The notes under the pieces were generated by a model. That model did no database searches, had not been told where the DNA came from, and worked only from the letters and a program-made list of their open reading frames with translations. This document shows, in pieces, positions 48,956-58,224 of a stretch of DNA of 64,000 nt. Both the position numbers and the translations under genes were made by a program. How positions within the stretch are numbered: the first letter of the stretch is position 1; every line of letters starts with the position of its first letter. This DNA comes from Roseateles oligotrophus (GTDB lineage: Bacteria > Pseudomonadota > Gammaproteobacteria > Burkholderiales > Burkholderiaceae_C). The stretch lies in NCBI RefSeq assembly GCF_014204525.1, contig NZ_JACHLP010000014.1, positions 1 through 64,000 on the forward strand, in the 5' to 3' direction.

Positions 48956-49807
48956 TTACTTTTCGGTGTCCACCAGGCCTTTGACGAACCAGCGTTGCAT
49001 CAGGATGACGACCAGGGCCGGCGGGATCATGGCCAGCATGGCGGTGGCCATGATGATGTTCCATTCATTGGCCGCGTCGCCGCCGCTGATCATGCGTTTG
49101 ATGCCTATCACCACCGGGTACATGTTTTCTTCCGTGGTCACCAGCAGCGGCCACAGATACTGGTTCCAGCCGTAGATGAACTGGATCACGAACAGGGCGG
49201 CGATGGAGGTGCTTGAGAGCGGCAGCAGCACGTCCTTGAAGAAGCGCATGGGCCCGGCACCGTCGATGCGGGCGGCCTCCACCAACTCGTCCGGCACGGT
49301 CATGAAGAACTGGCGGAACAAAAAGGTGGCGGTGGCCGAGGCGATCAGGGGCACGGTCAAGCCGGCATAGCTGTTCAGCATGCCCAGATCGGCCACCACC
49401 TGGTAGGTGGGGCCGATGCGCACTTCCACCGGCAGCATCAGCGTGACGAAGATGGCCCAGAAGAAAAAGCTCTTGAAGGGAAAACGGAAGTAGACGATGG
49501 CAAAGGCCGAGAGCAGGGAGATGGCGATCTTGGCCACGGCGATCACCAGGGCGCTGACCAGGCTGACCCACATCATCTGGGCCACCGGCGCCTTGGAGCC
49601 GGCGCCGCCGGCGTGGCCGAACAGGGCGGCCGTGTAGTTGTCGATCAGGTGCCCGCCGGGCAGCAAGGGCATGGGCGCTTGCACGATGGCGTCCGCCGTG
49701 TGGGTGGAGGCGATGAAGGCGATATAGAGCGGGAAGGCCACGACCATCACACCCAGGATCAGGACCAGGTGTGAGAGCAGGGTGAGGGCGGGGCGGCGTT
49801 CGATCAT
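48956..49807 (-). CDS. ugpE: Glycerol-3-phosphate ABC transporter permease UgpE
   Basis: 283 residues with six transmembrane segments (first: [20 protein letters not shown]). The cytoplasmic EAA loop [20 protein letters not shown] contacts UgpC. It forms the membrane channel with UgpA. The start codon (49805-49807) directly abuts the 238-bp inverted-repeat element at 49806-50043; the ribosome binding region GAGGAATCTAGG lies within the terminal repeat of that element. The 240-bp gap to ugpA is unusually wide for this operon and is filled by that element. Confidence 0.95.
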   Translation of the reverse strand: MIERRPALTLLSHLVLILGVMVVAFPLYIAFIASTHTADAIVQAPMPLLPGGHLIDNYTAALFGHAGGAGSKAPVAQMMWVSLVSALVIAVAKIAISLLSAFAIVYFRFPFKSFFFWAIFVTLMLPVEVRIGPTYQVVADLGMLNSYAGLTVPLIASATATFLFRQFFMTVPDELVEAARIDGAGPMRFFKDVLLPLSSTSIAALFVIQFIYGWNQYLWPLLVTTEENMYPVVIGIKRMISGGDAANEWNIIMATAMLAMIPPALVVILMQRWFVKGLVDTEK

Positions 49808-50043
49808 CCTAGATTCCTCGGTTGGACGCGCCCGAGTGGGCCGCGATGCGGTGCGCTGGCGCGGCGCGCCGACGCTGCGGGCTCATGCCCGCGAGGAGAA
49901 GCAACAAAGCCAGGGCGTCGTAGCGCGGCTCAATCGGGTGCGTAGCGTTCTCACCTTCCAGGTGATTCGGCTTGAACAGAGAAGACTCAGAGTGCATGGG
50001 TTTGGCGAGTACGGGCTAAGCGGTCAACCGAGGAATCTAGGAT
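49806..50043 (-). mobile_element. 238-bp inverted-repeat element, copy A (MITE-like)
   Basis: Bounded by perfect 19-bp terminal inverted repeats, ATCCTAGATTCCTCGGTTG (49806-49824) and its complement (50025-50043). It fills the whole gap between ugpA and ugpE, and its final AT forms part of the ugpE ATG. Read on the minus strand it matches copy B (52881-53118): identical length, about 20 mismatches by eye over the gene-proximal 148 bp, weaker over the rest. No gene inside is credible. Confidence 0.85.
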
Positions 50044-50046
50044 TAC

Positions 50047-50934
50047 TCAGTACTGCACTTTCTTTTCGACATAGCGGAATTGCAGCACCGTCAGCGTGAT
50101 AACGATGAGCATCAGCACCACCGACTGCGCGGCCGAGCCGCCCAGATCCATGGCCTTGAAGCCGTCGTAATAAACCTTGTAGACCAGGATGGCCGTGTCC
50201 TTGCCCGGGCCGCCGTGGGTGGCCGCATCGATGATGCCGAAGGTGTCGAAAAAGGCGTAGACGATATTGATCACCAGCAGGAAGAAGGTGGTGGGCGAGA
50301 GCAGGGGGAAGACGATGCTCCAGAAGCGGCGCCAGGGGCCGGCGCCGTCGATGGCCGCCGCCTCGATCAGGGATTTGGGGATGGACTGCAGGCCGGCCAG
50401 GAAGAACAGGAAGTTGTAGGAGATCTGCTTCCACACGGCGGCCATCACCACCAGGGCCATGGCGTGGCCGGAGTTGAGCAGATGGTTCCACTCGAAGCCC
50501 AGGGCGTTCAGGCCGTAGGACACGATGCCGATGGAGGGCGCGAACATGAACATCCACAGCACGCCGGCAATCGCCGGCGCGACGGCATAAGGCCAGATCA
50601 GCAAGGTCTTGTAGGCCAGGGCGCCGCGCACGACGCGGTCGGCCATCACGGCCAGAGCTAAGGAAATGCCCAGGCCCAGCACGGCCACCAGGATGGAGAA
50701 GATGGCGGTGGTCTTGAAGGAGGCCAGATAACTGTCATCGGCCCAGAGGGCGCGGAAGTTGGCCAGGCCCACCCATTCGGTGGACATGCCGAAGGCATCC
50801 TGCTGCTGCAGGGACTGCAGCACGGCCTGCGCGGCGGGCCAGAAGAAGAAGACGGTGATGACCAGCAGCTGCGGCATGAGCAAGGCCCAGGGCAGCCAGG
50901 AGGATTTGAAGAGGACGCGTTTTTCGAGAGCCAT
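50047..50934 (-). CDS. ugpA: Glycerol-3-phosphate ABC transporter permease UgpA
   Basis: 295 residues with six transmembrane segments (first: [20 protein letters not shown]) and the EAA loop [20 protein letters not shown] near residue 195. It partners UgpE in the inner membrane. The stop is three bases from the end of the inverted-repeat element. The gap to ugpB (108 bp) holds a REP-like hairpin that may reduce expression of the membrane subunits relative to the binding protein, as is common in ABC operons; that effect is inferred. Confidence 0.95.
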   Translation of the reverse strand: MALEKRVLFKSSWLPWALLMPQLLVITVFFFWPAAQAVLQSLQQQDAFGMSTEWVGLANFRALWADDSYLASFKTTAIFSILVAVLGLGISLALAVMADRVVRGALAYKTLLIWPYAVAPAIAGVLWMFMFAPSIGIVSYGLNALGFEWNHLLNSGHAMALVVMAAVWKQISYNFLFFLAGLQSIPKSLIEAAAIDGAGPWRRFWSIVFPLLSPTTFFLLVINIVYAFFDTFGIIDAATHGGPGKDTAILVYKVYYDGFKAMDLGGSAAQSVVLMLIVITLTVLQFRYVEKKVQY

Positions 50935-50965
50935 GGTGTTTGAGGGGGAGTCGGCAATGAAAAAT

Positions 50966-51017
50966 CCCGTTCGCCCAGAGCGTGTCGAAGGGCTTCGATA
51001 CGCTCGGGGCGAACGGG
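50966..51017. repeat. REP-like long hairpin between ugpB and ugpA
   Basis: CCCGTTCGCCC (50966-50976) pairs with GGGCGAACGGG (51007-51017). Inside, GAGCGTGTCGAAG and CTTCGATACGCTC nearly complete the stem. GTTCGCCC...GTCGAAGG is a well-known dispersed repeat in Burkholderiales and other proteobacteria. It sits where an mRNA-stabilising 3' structure for ugpB would be expected. Confidence 0.8.
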
Positions 51018-51042
51018 TTGTGAGTCAGCGTGGCTGGGCGTT

Positions 51043-52350
51043 TCAGCCCTTATTGGCCTTCTGGAACTTCTCCAACTGCTCGTTGCCGCGTTTGATGGCG
51101 GCGTCAATGCCTTCCTTGGGTGCCTTCTTGCCGGCCCAGACGTTTTCCATTTCCTCGTCCACGATGGTGCGGATCTGGACGAAATTGCCCAGGCGCACGC
51201 CGCGCGATTTGTCGGTGGTCTTGCGGATCATCTGGGTCACGGCCACATCGGTGCCGGGGTTGGCCTTGTAGAAGCCGCTCTTCTCGGTCAGCTCATAAGC
51301 CGCCTTGGTGACGGGCAGATAGCCGGTGCGCTTATGGCTTTCCATCGCCACCTCGGGTTTGGAGAGGTAGTTGAAGAAGGCGGCAACGCCCCTGTACTCG
51401 GGCGCCGGCCGGCCCGACATTACCCACAGGCTGGCGCCGCCGATGACGGTGTTCTGCGGGGCGCCCGGCACGTCGGGGTAGAAGGGCAGGGGGGCCATGC
51501 CGTAGCCGAACTTGGCGTTCTTCTTGACGTTGGCGTAGAGGCTGGACGAGGCCGTCTGCATGGCGCATTCGCCCGAGACAAAGGTGGCGTCGGCCGAGTT
51601 GCCGCGGCCTTTGTAGACGAACAGGCCTTGCTTGGACATATTGGCCAGGTTCTCGATATGACGCACATGCAGGGGCGTGTTGAAGTTCAGCCGCGTGTCC
51701 AGGCCGCCAAAGCCGTTGTTCTTGCTCGCGTATTCGACGTTATGCCAGGCGGAGAAGCTCTCCAGCTGCGTCCAGCTGACCCAGCTGGTGGTGAAAGGGC
51801 ATTTGACGCCGCTGGCCTTGAGCTTGGCGGCGGCCAGCGCCACCTCGGGCCAGGTGCTGGGCGCCTTATTGGGGTCCAGGCCGGCGGCCTTGAAGGCGTC
51901 CTTGTTGTAGAACAGCACGGTGGTCGAGCTGTTGAAGGGGAAGCTCAGCATCTGGCCATTGGCGGCCGTGTAATAGCCGGCCACGGCGGGCACGTAGACG
52001 CTGGGGTCGAACTTGGCGCCGGCCTGCTTCATCACCTCGGTGACCGGGATCACGGCGCCCTTGCTGGCCATCATGGTGGCGGTGCCGACCTCGAAGACCT
52101 GCAGGATATGGGGCGCATTGCCGGCGCGGAAGGCGGCGATGGCCGAGGTCATGGACTCGTCATAACTGCCTTTGTAGGCGGGCACGATCTTGAATTCCTT
52201 CTGGCTGGCATTGAAGTCCTTGGCCAGATCGTTCACCCAGTCGCCCAGGGCGCCGCCCATGGAGTGCCACCATTGGATCTCGGTTTGAGCGCTGGCGTTG
52301 TGCGCCAGGCCCGCGATCAGCAGGGCGGCGCCAAGGTGTTGGAGTTTCAT
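51043..52350 (-). CDS. ugpB: Glycerol-3-phosphate-binding protein UgpB
   Basis: 435 residues, type 1 extracellular solute-binding protein. Signal peptide with cleavage after ASA (residue 21), then TEIQWWHSMGGALGDWVNDL, the conserved start of UgpB. SFPFNSSTTVLFYNKDAFKA and MAPLPFYPDVPGAPQNTVIG are further family blocks, and the ligand pocket includes GGASLWVMSG. It captures sn-glycerol-3-phosphate or glycerophosphocholine in the periplasm and hands it to UgpAE. It is the first gene of the operon. Upstream an interrupted dyad AACGCT (52426-52431) / AGCGTT (52453-52458) surrounds a TGTCAC-like half-site on the minus strand; a full Pho box is not seen. Confidence 0.95.
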   Translation of the reverse strand: MKLQHLGAALLIAGLAHNASAQTEIQWWHSMGGALGDWVNDLAKDFNASQKEFKIVPAYKGSYDESMTSAIAAFRAGNAPHILQVFEVGTATMMASKGAVIPVTEVMKQAGAKFDPSVYVPAVAGYYTAANGQMLSFPFNSSTTVLFYNKDAFKAAGLDPNKAPSTWPEVALAAAKLKASGVKCPFTTSWVSWTQLESFSAWHNVEYASKNNGFGGLDTRLNFNTPLHVRHIENLANMSKQGLFVYKGRGNSADATFVSGECAMQTASSSLYANVKKNAKFGYGMAPLPFYPDVPGAPQNTVIGGASLWVMSGRPAPEYRGVAAFFNYLSKPEVAMESHKRTGYLPVTKAAYELTEKSGFYKANPGTDVAVTQMIRKTTDKSRGVRLGNFVQIRTIVDEEMENVWAGKKAPKEGIDAAIKRGNEQLEKFQKANKG

Positions 52351-52880
52351 CAGAGGGGCTCCGAAAAATCAGAAGGGGAATGAAGCGAAAGGCAAAAAAT
52401 GAGGAAACGAAAAAGAACGAGCTTTAACGCTAATGCGAGATTGTGACATTTGAGCGTTTCATTTGCGCGATTCGGGCCGCAAGAGCGGGCGTTCTCTAGC
52501 CATTGGCCGCCAACTTTGCCCATGCCGTCAATCGGTGGCCACCCGATGCCAGGGCGTTTTGGGCTGTTTTTTTGGCGCGCCGCAATGGCCGGGCAGAGTC
52601 AAGGGCATCCGCCGGCCTGGGCGGCCGCCATGCTGCACTGCGGTAGGATTCGGGCATTGCTTTTGAGGCTTTGTCGGCGGCCAGCGACACCGTGCTGGGT
52701 CTTCCGCGCATGGCTTGCACCTCTTCCGGGCCGGGCCACAAGCCGGGTTTCGTTTTGCAGGCCGGTTCTCCTCGAGCTCGCAAATTCTCAGCTTCGCTGC
52801 GCTCCCCTCGGCCCTGCCTGGCCCCAAGCAGGGCCAGGCCGCCGCCCAATCAGAGCGCTTTGCCGCGCTCGTATGCCGAG
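52351..52880. other. Intergenic region upstream of ugpB
   Basis: 530 bp with no credible gene. The first 110 bp hold the ugpB promoter region (A-rich, with the AACGCT/AGCGTT dyad at 52426-52458). Farther on is a perfect hairpin GCCTGGCCC (52816-52824) / GGGCCAGGC (52831-52839) without a T-run. The remaining part resembles decayed coding DNA but I cannot assign it. Confidence 0.45.
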
Positions 52881-53118
52881 ATCCTCGTTTCCTCAATTGA
52901 CCGCTTCGTATGCCCTACGAGATCGCATGAACGCCCAATCCTGTCATTTCAAGTGGCGCCCCTCTGAGGGTGAGAGCGCTACGAGCCCGATTGAGCCGCG
53001 TTGCGGCACGCTGGCTTTGTTGCTTCTCCTTGCGGGCGCGAGCCCGCAGCGTCGGCGCGCCGCGCCATCGCACCGCACCACGGCCCACTCGGGCGCGTCC
53101 AACTGAGGAAGCTAGGAT
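52881..53118 (+). mobile_element. 238-bp inverted-repeat element, copy B (MITE-like)
   Basis: Left end ATCCTCGTTTCCTCAATTG (52881-52899), right end CAACTGAGGAAGCTAGGAT (53100-53118), imperfectly complementary to each other. It has the same length as copy A and the same orientation relative to the gene that follows. Its final AT is the AT of the ATG at 53117-53119, and GAGGAAGCTAGG within it is the only candidate ribosome binding region for that gene. Confidence 0.85.
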
Positions 53119-56100
53119 GAATGCACCGCATCCCCTGATGCCCGCCGACCCAGACCTGAACACTGCCGCTGTCCACGGCCAGGAGTCAGGCGCCGAATCC
53201 TCCCATCGCGCCCCCCGCCTGCGCGAGATTCCCTATAACTACACCTCGTTTTCCGACCGCGAAATCGTCATCCGCCTGCTGGGCCAGCGCGCCTGGGAGC
53301 TGCTGAACCAGCTGCGCGAGGAGCGCCGCACCGGCCGCTCGGCCCGCATGCTGTACGAGGTGCTGGGCGATGTCTGGGTGGTGCAGCGCAACCCCTATCT
53401 GCAAGACGATTTGCTCGATAACCCCAAGCGCCGGGCCCTGCTGATCGAGGCCCTGGAGCACCGCCTGCACGAGGTGGAGCGCCGCCGCGATCCCGGCACC
53501 GACGCTCAGCGGGACGCGCATGTCGGCGAGCTGCTGGCCGCCGCCCGGGTGGCGGTGCAGCAGTTTGCGCGCCAGTTTGAGCAGGTGGCCGAGCTGCGCC
53601 GCCGCGCCACCCGGCTGTTTGCCAAGTCTACCGAAAAAGACAATATCAAGTTCGACGGCCTGTCCCGCGTCAGCCATGTGACCGACGCCACCGACTGGCG
53701 GGTCGAGTATCCCTTTGTGGTGCTGACGCCCGACACGGAAGGCGAGATGGCCCAGCTGGTCAAGAGCTGTGTGGAGCTGGGTCTGACCGTGATCCCGCGC
53801 GGCGGCGGCACCGGCTATACCGGCGGCGCTGTGCCCCTGGTGTGGAATAGCGCCGTTATCAATACCGAGAAGCTGGAAGCGCTCAAGGGCGTGGAGATGT
53901 TCAGTCTGCCCGGCGTCGCCAAGCCGGTGGCCACCATCTTCAGCGAGGCCGGCGTGGTGACCCAGCGCGTGGCCGACCTAGCCGAGCAGCACGGCTTTGT
54001 CTTCGCCGTGGACCCCACCAGCGCCGAGGCCTCCTGCGTGGGCGGCAATGTGGCCATGAATGCCGGCGGCAAAAAGGCCGTGCTCTGGGGTACGGCGCTG
54101 GATAACCTCGCCTCCTGGCGCATGGTGACGCCCGAGGCCAAATGGCTGGAGGTGATACGGCTGAACCACAACCTGGGCAAGATCCATGATGTGGAGGTGG
54201 CCAGCTTCGAGCTGCGCTATTTCGACGCCACCGGCAAGAAGCTGGAGCGCACGGAGCGGCTGGACATCCCCGGCCGCAGCTTCCGCAAGGAGGGCCTGGG
54301 CAAGGACGTAACGGATAAGTTCCTGGCCGGCCTGCCCGGCATCCAGAAGGAAGGTTGCGACGGCCTGATCACCAGCTGCCGCTGGATCGTCCACAAGATG
54401 CCGGCCCATGTGCGCACCGTCTGCCTGGAGTTCTTCGGCAATCCGCGTGAATGCGTGCCCAGCATCGTGGACATCAAGGACTTTATGTTCGAGGAGGCCA
54501 AGCGCCCGGGCGGCGCCGTGCTGGCGGGGCTTGAGCATCTGGACGACCGCTATCTGAAGGCCGTGGGTTACTCCACCAAGAGCAAGCGCGGCGGCCTGCC
54601 CAAGATGGTGCTGGTGGGCGATATCGTCGGCGAGGACGCCGACGCCGTGGCCCGTGCCACCAGCGAGGTGGTGCGCCTGGCCAATGCGCGCAGCGGCGAG
54701 GGTTTTGTGGCCATCTCGGCCGACGCGCGCAAAAAGTTCTGGCTGGACCGCAAGCGCACGGCCGCCATCTCCAAGCACACCAATGCCTTCAAGGTGAACG
54801 AGGATGTGGTCATCCCCTTGCCCCGCATGGGCGAGTACACCTTGGGCATCGAGCGCATCAACGTCGAGCTGAGTCTGCGCAACAAGCTGGCCCTGGTGGC
54901 GGCGCTGCAAGGCTTTTTCCAGCAAGGCAAGCTGCCGCTGGGCAAGAGCGACGATGCGGGCGAGATCCCCAGCGCCGAGCTGCTGGGCGACCGCGTCCAG
55001 CAGGCCCTGGCCTTGCTGGACGAGGTGGGGGCGCAGTGGCTGCGCTGGAAGAACGAGTTAGATCTGCCGCGTGAGACCGAGGGCGAGCGCAGCTTCTTCG
55101 ACCAGTTGCAAGACCATTCCCTGCGCGCCTCCTGGAAGACCCAGGTTTTCAAGCCCCTGCAAGCCATCTTCAACGGCGCGGCCTTCGAGCCCATCCTGCT
55201 GGAGTGCAAACGCATTCATGGCGAGGTGCTGCGCGGCCGTGTCTGGGTGGCCTTGCATATGCATGCCGGCGACGGCAATGTTCACACCAACATCCCCGTC
55301 AACTCCGATAACTACGAGATGCTGCAGACGGCGCACGAGGCCGTGGCCCGCATCATGAAGCTGGCGCGCAGCCTGGACGGTGTGATCTCCGGCGAGCACG
55401 GCATCGGCATCACCAAGCTGGAGTTCTTGAGCGACGAGGAGCTGGCGCCCTTCGCCGATTACAAGGCCCGCGTCGACCCGGAAGGCCGCTTCAACAAGGG
55501 TAAATTGCTGCGCCTGGGCGGGCCCGAGGCGATGACCACCTTCGCCGACCTGAGCAATGCCTACACGCCCAGCTTCGGCCTGATGGGCCATGAGTCGCTG
55601 ATCATGCAGCAGAGCGATATCGGCGCCATCAGCGACTCGATCAAGGACTGCCTGCGCTGCGGCAAGTGCAAGCCGGTCTGCGCGACGCATGTGCCGCGCG
55701 CCAATCTGCTTTACTCACCGCGCAACAAGATCCTGGCCACCTCCCTGCTGGTCGAGGCCTTTTTGTACGAGGAGCAGACCCGCCGCGGCATCTCCATCAA
55801 GCATTGGCAGGAGTTCGAGGATGTGGCCGACCACTGCACGGTCTGCCACAAATGCGCCAACCCCTGTCCGGTCAAGATCGACTTCGGCGATGTGACCATG
55901 AATATGCGCAACCTCCTGCGCAAGATGGGCCAGAAGAGCTGGCGACCCGGCAATGCCGCCGCCATGTTCATGCTCAATGCCACCAACCCCGAGACCATCA
56001 AGCTGGCCCGCAGCGCCATGGTGGGCGTGGGCTTCAAGGCCCAGCGCCTGGCCCACGATGTGCTCAAGCGCTTTGCCAAGGCGCAGACGGCCGCTCCCCG

Positions 56101-57061
56101 CGCCAGCGTGGGCGCCGCGCCCGTCAAGGAGCAGGTGATCCACTTCATCAACAAAAAACTGCCCGGTGGCCTGCCCAAGAAAACCGCCCGCGCTCTCTTG
56201 GACATCGAGGACAAGGACTACGTGCCCATCATCCGCAACCCGGCTGCGAGCAATGCCGACACCGAGGCGGTGTTCTACTTCCCCGGCTGCGGCTCCGAGC
56301 GACTGTTCAGCCAGGTGGGCCTGGCCACGCAGGCCATGCTCTGGTATGCCGGCGTGCAGACCGTGCTGCCGCCGGGTTATCTCTGCTGCGGCTACCCGCA
56401 GCGCGGCAGTGGCCAGTTCGAGAAGGCCGAGCAGATGATCACCGACAACCGGGTGCTCTTCCACCGTGTCGCCAACACGCTCAACTACCTCGATATCAAA
56501 ACGGTGGTGGTCAGCTGCGGCACCTGCTACGACCAGCTGCAGGGTTATAAATTCGAGGACATCTTCCCCGGCTGCCGCATCATCGACATCCATGAATATC
56601 TGCTGGAGAAGGGCATCACCCTGGGCTCGGGCCAGAGCTATCTCTACCACGACCCCTGCCACACGCCGATGAAGCTGCAGGAGCCCATGAAGACCGTCAA
56701 GGCCCTGGTGGGTGAGAACGTGGTGGAGAGCAAGCGCTGTTGCGGCGAGAGCGGCACCCTGGGCGTGACCCGGCCCGACGTCTCCACCCAGATCCGCTTC
56801 CGCAAGGAAGAAGAGCTGCGCAAGACCGAGACCCTGCTGCGCGACAGCGGCAAGGTGGCGGCCGCCGACAATCTCAAGATCCTCACCAGCTGCCCCAGCT
56901 GCCTGCAAGGCCTCAGCCGCTACGGTGGCGATTTGCAGAACGGCTTGCTGGAGGCCGACTACATCGTCGTCGAGATGGCCCGCCAGATCCTCGGCGAGAA
57001 CTGGATGCCGGAGTATGTGGCCAAGGCCAATAACGGGGGGATTGAGCGGGTGCTGGTCTGA
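53117..57061 (+). CDS. FAD-linked oxidoreductase with Fe-S and CCG domains (D-lactate dehydrogenase/GlcD-GlcF-like, DUF3683)
   Basis: 1,314 residues combining parts that are separate proteins in other dehydrogenases. An N-terminal DUF3683-type region ([20 protein letters not shown], about 35-180) precedes a VAO/PCMH FAD-binding domain (about 200-420, with [20 protein letters not shown] and [20 protein letters not shown]). An FAD-oxidase C-terminal domain runs to about 810, with [15 protein letters not shown] and [13 protein letters not shown]. Two 4Fe-4S motifs follow ([11 protein letters not shown] near 845; [12 protein letters not shown] near 908), then cysteine-rich CCG repeats ([10 protein letters not shown] near 1056; CCGESG near 1208; CPSCLQG near 1259). 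It probably oxidises D-lactate, glycolate or another 2-hydroxyacid and passes electrons to the membrane quinone pool. Single gene; its start is formed by the inverted-repeat element upstream. Confidence 0.9.
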   Translation: MNAPHPLMPADPDLNTAAVHGQESGAESSHRAPRLREIPYNYTSFSDREIVIRLLGQRAWELLNQLREERRTGRSARMLYEVLGDVWVVQRNPYLQDDLLDNPKRRALLIEALEHRLHEVERRRDPGTDAQRDAHVGELLAAARVAVQQFARQFEQVAELRRRATRLFAKSTEKDNIKFDGLSRVSHVTDATDWRVEYPFVVLTPDTEGEMAQLVKSCVELGLTVIPRGGGTGYTGGAVPLVWNSAVINTEKLEALKGVEMFSLPGVAKPVATIFSEAGVVTQRVADLAEQHGFVFAVDPTSAEASCVGGNVAMNAGGKKAVLWGTALDNLASWRMVTPEAKWLEVIRLNHNLGKIHDVEVASFELRYFDATGKKLERTERLDIPGRSFRKEGLGKDVTDKFLAGLPGIQKEGCDGLITSCRWIVHKMPAHVRTVCLEFFGNPRECVPSIVDIKDFMFEEAKRPGGAVLAGLEHLDDRYLKAVGYSTKSKRGGLPKMVLVGDIVGEDADAVARATSEVVRLANARSGEGFVAISADARKKFWLDRKRTAAISKHTNAFKVNEDVVIPLPRMGEYTLGIERINVELSLRNKLALVAALQGFFQQGKLPLGKSDDAGEIPSAELLGDRVQQALALLDEVGAQWLRWKNELDLPRETEGERSFFDQLQDHSLRASWKTQVFKPLQAIFNGAAFEPILLECKRIHGEVLRGRVWVALHMHAGDGNVHTNIPVNSDNYEMLQTAHEAVARIMKLARSLDGVISGEHGIGITKLEFLSDEELAPFADYKARVDPEGRFNKGKLLRLGGPEAMTTFADLSNAYTPSFGLMGHESLIMQQSDIGAISDSIKDCLRCGKCKPVCATHVPRANLLYSPRNKILATSLLVEAFLYEEQTRRGISIKHWQEFEDVADHCTVCHKCANPCPVKIDFGDVTMNMRNLLRKMGQKSWRPGNAAAMFMLNATNPETIKLARSAMVGVGFKAQRLAHDVLKRFAKAQTAAPRASVGAAPVKEQVIHFINKKLPGGLPKKTARALLDIEDKDYVPIIRNPAASNADTEAVFYFPGCGSERLFSQVGLATQAMLWYAGVQTVLPPGYLCCGYPQRGSGQFEKAEQMITDNRVLFHRVANTLNYLDIKTVVVSCGTCYDQLQGYKFEDIFPGCRIIDIHEYLLEKGITLGSGQSYLYHDPCHTPMKLQEPMKTVKALVGENVVESKRCCGESGTLGVTRPDVSTQIRFRKEEELRKTETLLRDSGKVAAADNLKILTSCPSCLQGLSRYGGDLQNGLLEADYIVVEMARQILGENWMPEYVAKANNGGIERVLV

Positions 57062-57102
57062 GTCTGCCGTCCATAGACGCTGGCTCACCCTTTATTGCTC
57101 CA

Positions 57103-57119
57103 TAACTACAGTGTAGTTA
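57103..57119. promoter_or_regulatory. Palindromic operator of the brnTA pair
   Basis: TAACTACAGTGTAGTTA is a perfect 8+1+8 palindrome, ending 11 bases before the brnT start. BrnA antitoxins of this family bind a palindrome over their own promoter, so this is the expected autoregulatory site. Binding is inferred. Confidence 0.65.
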
Positions 57120-57129
57120 CACTTCCGGC

Positions 57130-57411
57130 ATGAGCATGCTTCGTTTCGAGTGGGATGAGCAGAAGGCTGCGGCGAACGCGAAAAAGCACGGTGTGACATT
57201 TGAAGAGGCCCGTTCCGTCTTCGTGGATGAGCGCGCCAAACTGATTGATGACCCTGACCATTCAGAAGACGAAGAGCGCTTTGTCATTCTTGGTCTGAGC
57301 AGTTCCTTGCGCCTGCTTCTCGTATGCCATTGCTATAGGAGTGAAGGCCATGTGATCCGCCTCATCTCTGCGCGCAAGGCGACGGCCCGTGAATCCCGCT
57401 CCTATCCCTAA
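57130..57411 (+). CDS. brnT: BrnT-family ribonuclease toxin
   Basis: 93 residues, the BrnT size. The motif FEWDEQKAAANAKKHGVTFE is the family signature (W-D-x-x-K-x-x-x-N-x-x-K-H-x-V-x-F), followed by DDPDHSEDEERFVILGLSSS and a C-terminal RLISARKATARESRSY-type catalytic segment. BrnT is a RelE-fold RNase that blocks translation and is neutralised by BrnA in a tight heterotetramer. The toxin gene precedes the antitoxin, the known order for this family. All family residues appear intact, so it should be active. Confidence 0.92.
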   Translation: MSMLRFEWDEQKAAANAKKHGVTFEEARSVFVDERAKLIDDPDHSEDEERFVILGLSSSLRLLLVCHCYRSEGHVIRLISARKATARESRSYP

Positions 57412-57420
57412 AGGTACCTT

Positions 57421-57630
57421 ATGCGTAAAGAATACGATTTCAGTACTGCCCGGAAAAATCCCTACGCGGCTCAACTCAAGAAGCAAATCACCATTCGGCT
57501 CGACGAGGAGTCGATCACGTACTTCAAGATGATTTCCGAAGACGTGGGCATCCCGTATCAAAGCCTCATCAATCTGTACTTGCGTGACTGCGCTGCAAGT
57601 CAGCGCAAGCTGAATCTGAACTGGAAGTAG
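57421..57630 (+). CDS. brnA: BrnA-family antitoxin
   Basis: 69 residues, starting nine bases after the toxin stop. The N-terminus EYDFSTARKNPYAAQLKKQI is the toxin-binding part. The rest is a ribbon-helix-helix DNA-binding fold with strand ITIRLDEESITYFKMISEDV and the helix GIPYQSLINLYLRDCAAS. It neutralises BrnT and, with it, represses the operon through the palindrome at 57103-57119. The short form resembles the BrnA/CopG-like branch rather than long BrnA. Confidence 0.9.
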   Translation: MRKEYDFSTARKNPYAAQLKKQITIRLDEESITYFKMISEDVGIPYQSLINLYLRDCAASQRKLNLNWK

Positions 57631-57714
57631 GGGCAGCCGTTTTGGCAAGCCAAATCCTCGGTGTTCCTGTTGGCGCTCTGTTAGCGCTGGTCGGGCAAGA
57701 AAGGAGCTACTGTC

Positions 57715-58125
57715 ATGAAGGTCACGGGTGCCTGCCATTGCGGGCGAATTCGTTTTGAAGCTGAGGCGGACCCGAGCAAGGTCTTGATCTGTCATTGCTT
57801 GGATTGCCAGATCCTGACCGGCACGGCCTTCCGCCTGGTGATTCCCGCCGCTCTGGACAGCTTTATGCTGGACGGTGAACCCCGGCGTTATGTGCGAACC
57901 GGCGACAGCGGCGCGCGGCGCATCCAGGCTTTTTGTGGTGACTGCGGCAGCCAGCTCTTTGCCATGGCCGAGCAGGGGGCGAGTCAGGTCAATCTGCGGG
58001 TGGGCGTGCTGGATCAGCGCCAGCAGCTGACACCCGCGCTGCAAATTTGGCGGCGATCGGCCCTGCCTTGGTTGGGTGAGCTGGGCCAGGTGGCGGCTTG
58101 TGAGCGGCAGGAGTTGCTTGATTAG
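57715..58125 (+). CDS. GFA-family zinc protein (glutathione-dependent formaldehyde-activating enzyme/CENP-V fold)
   Basis: 136 residues preceded by AAGGAG. Zinc ligands of the GFA fold are present: Cys7 and Cys9 (GACHCGRIRF), Cys26, Cys28 and Cys31 (ICHCLDCQ), and Cys74 and Cys77 (FCGDCGSQLF). Members bind two zinc ions; some speed addition of formaldehyde to glutathione, while most are uncharacterised. Nothing nearby (no formaldehyde dehydrogenase) supports a formaldehyde role here, so only the fold is assigned. It is a single gene, convergent with the MocR regulator. Confidence 0.9.
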   Translation: MKVTGACHCGRIRFEAEADPSKVLICHCLDCQILTGTAFRLVIPAALDSFMLDGEPRRYVRTGDSGARRIQAFCGDCGSQLFAMAEQGASQVNLRVGVLDQRQQLTPALQIWRRSALPWLGELGQVAACERQELLD

Positions 58126-58224
58126 CAATCGCGCTGGCGCCCAGTCGGCCGGCGCCGCTGCAGCCATTTGCGGCAAGCTAAGCGGGTAGTCGTGGACCGC
58201 CGCTGAGCGAAGGTCGCGGTGACT

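Noticed and set aside
52400-52460. Pho box upstream of ugpB
   Set aside because: Only one TGTCAC-like half-site is seen on the minus strand; the second 7-bp half at 11-bp spacing is absent, so phosphate control is not supported by sequence.
52450-53106. Coding frame upstream of the FAD oxidoreductase
   Set aside because: Its second half is the 238-bp inverted-repeat element, whose other copy is non-coding; the first half has no recognisable domain.
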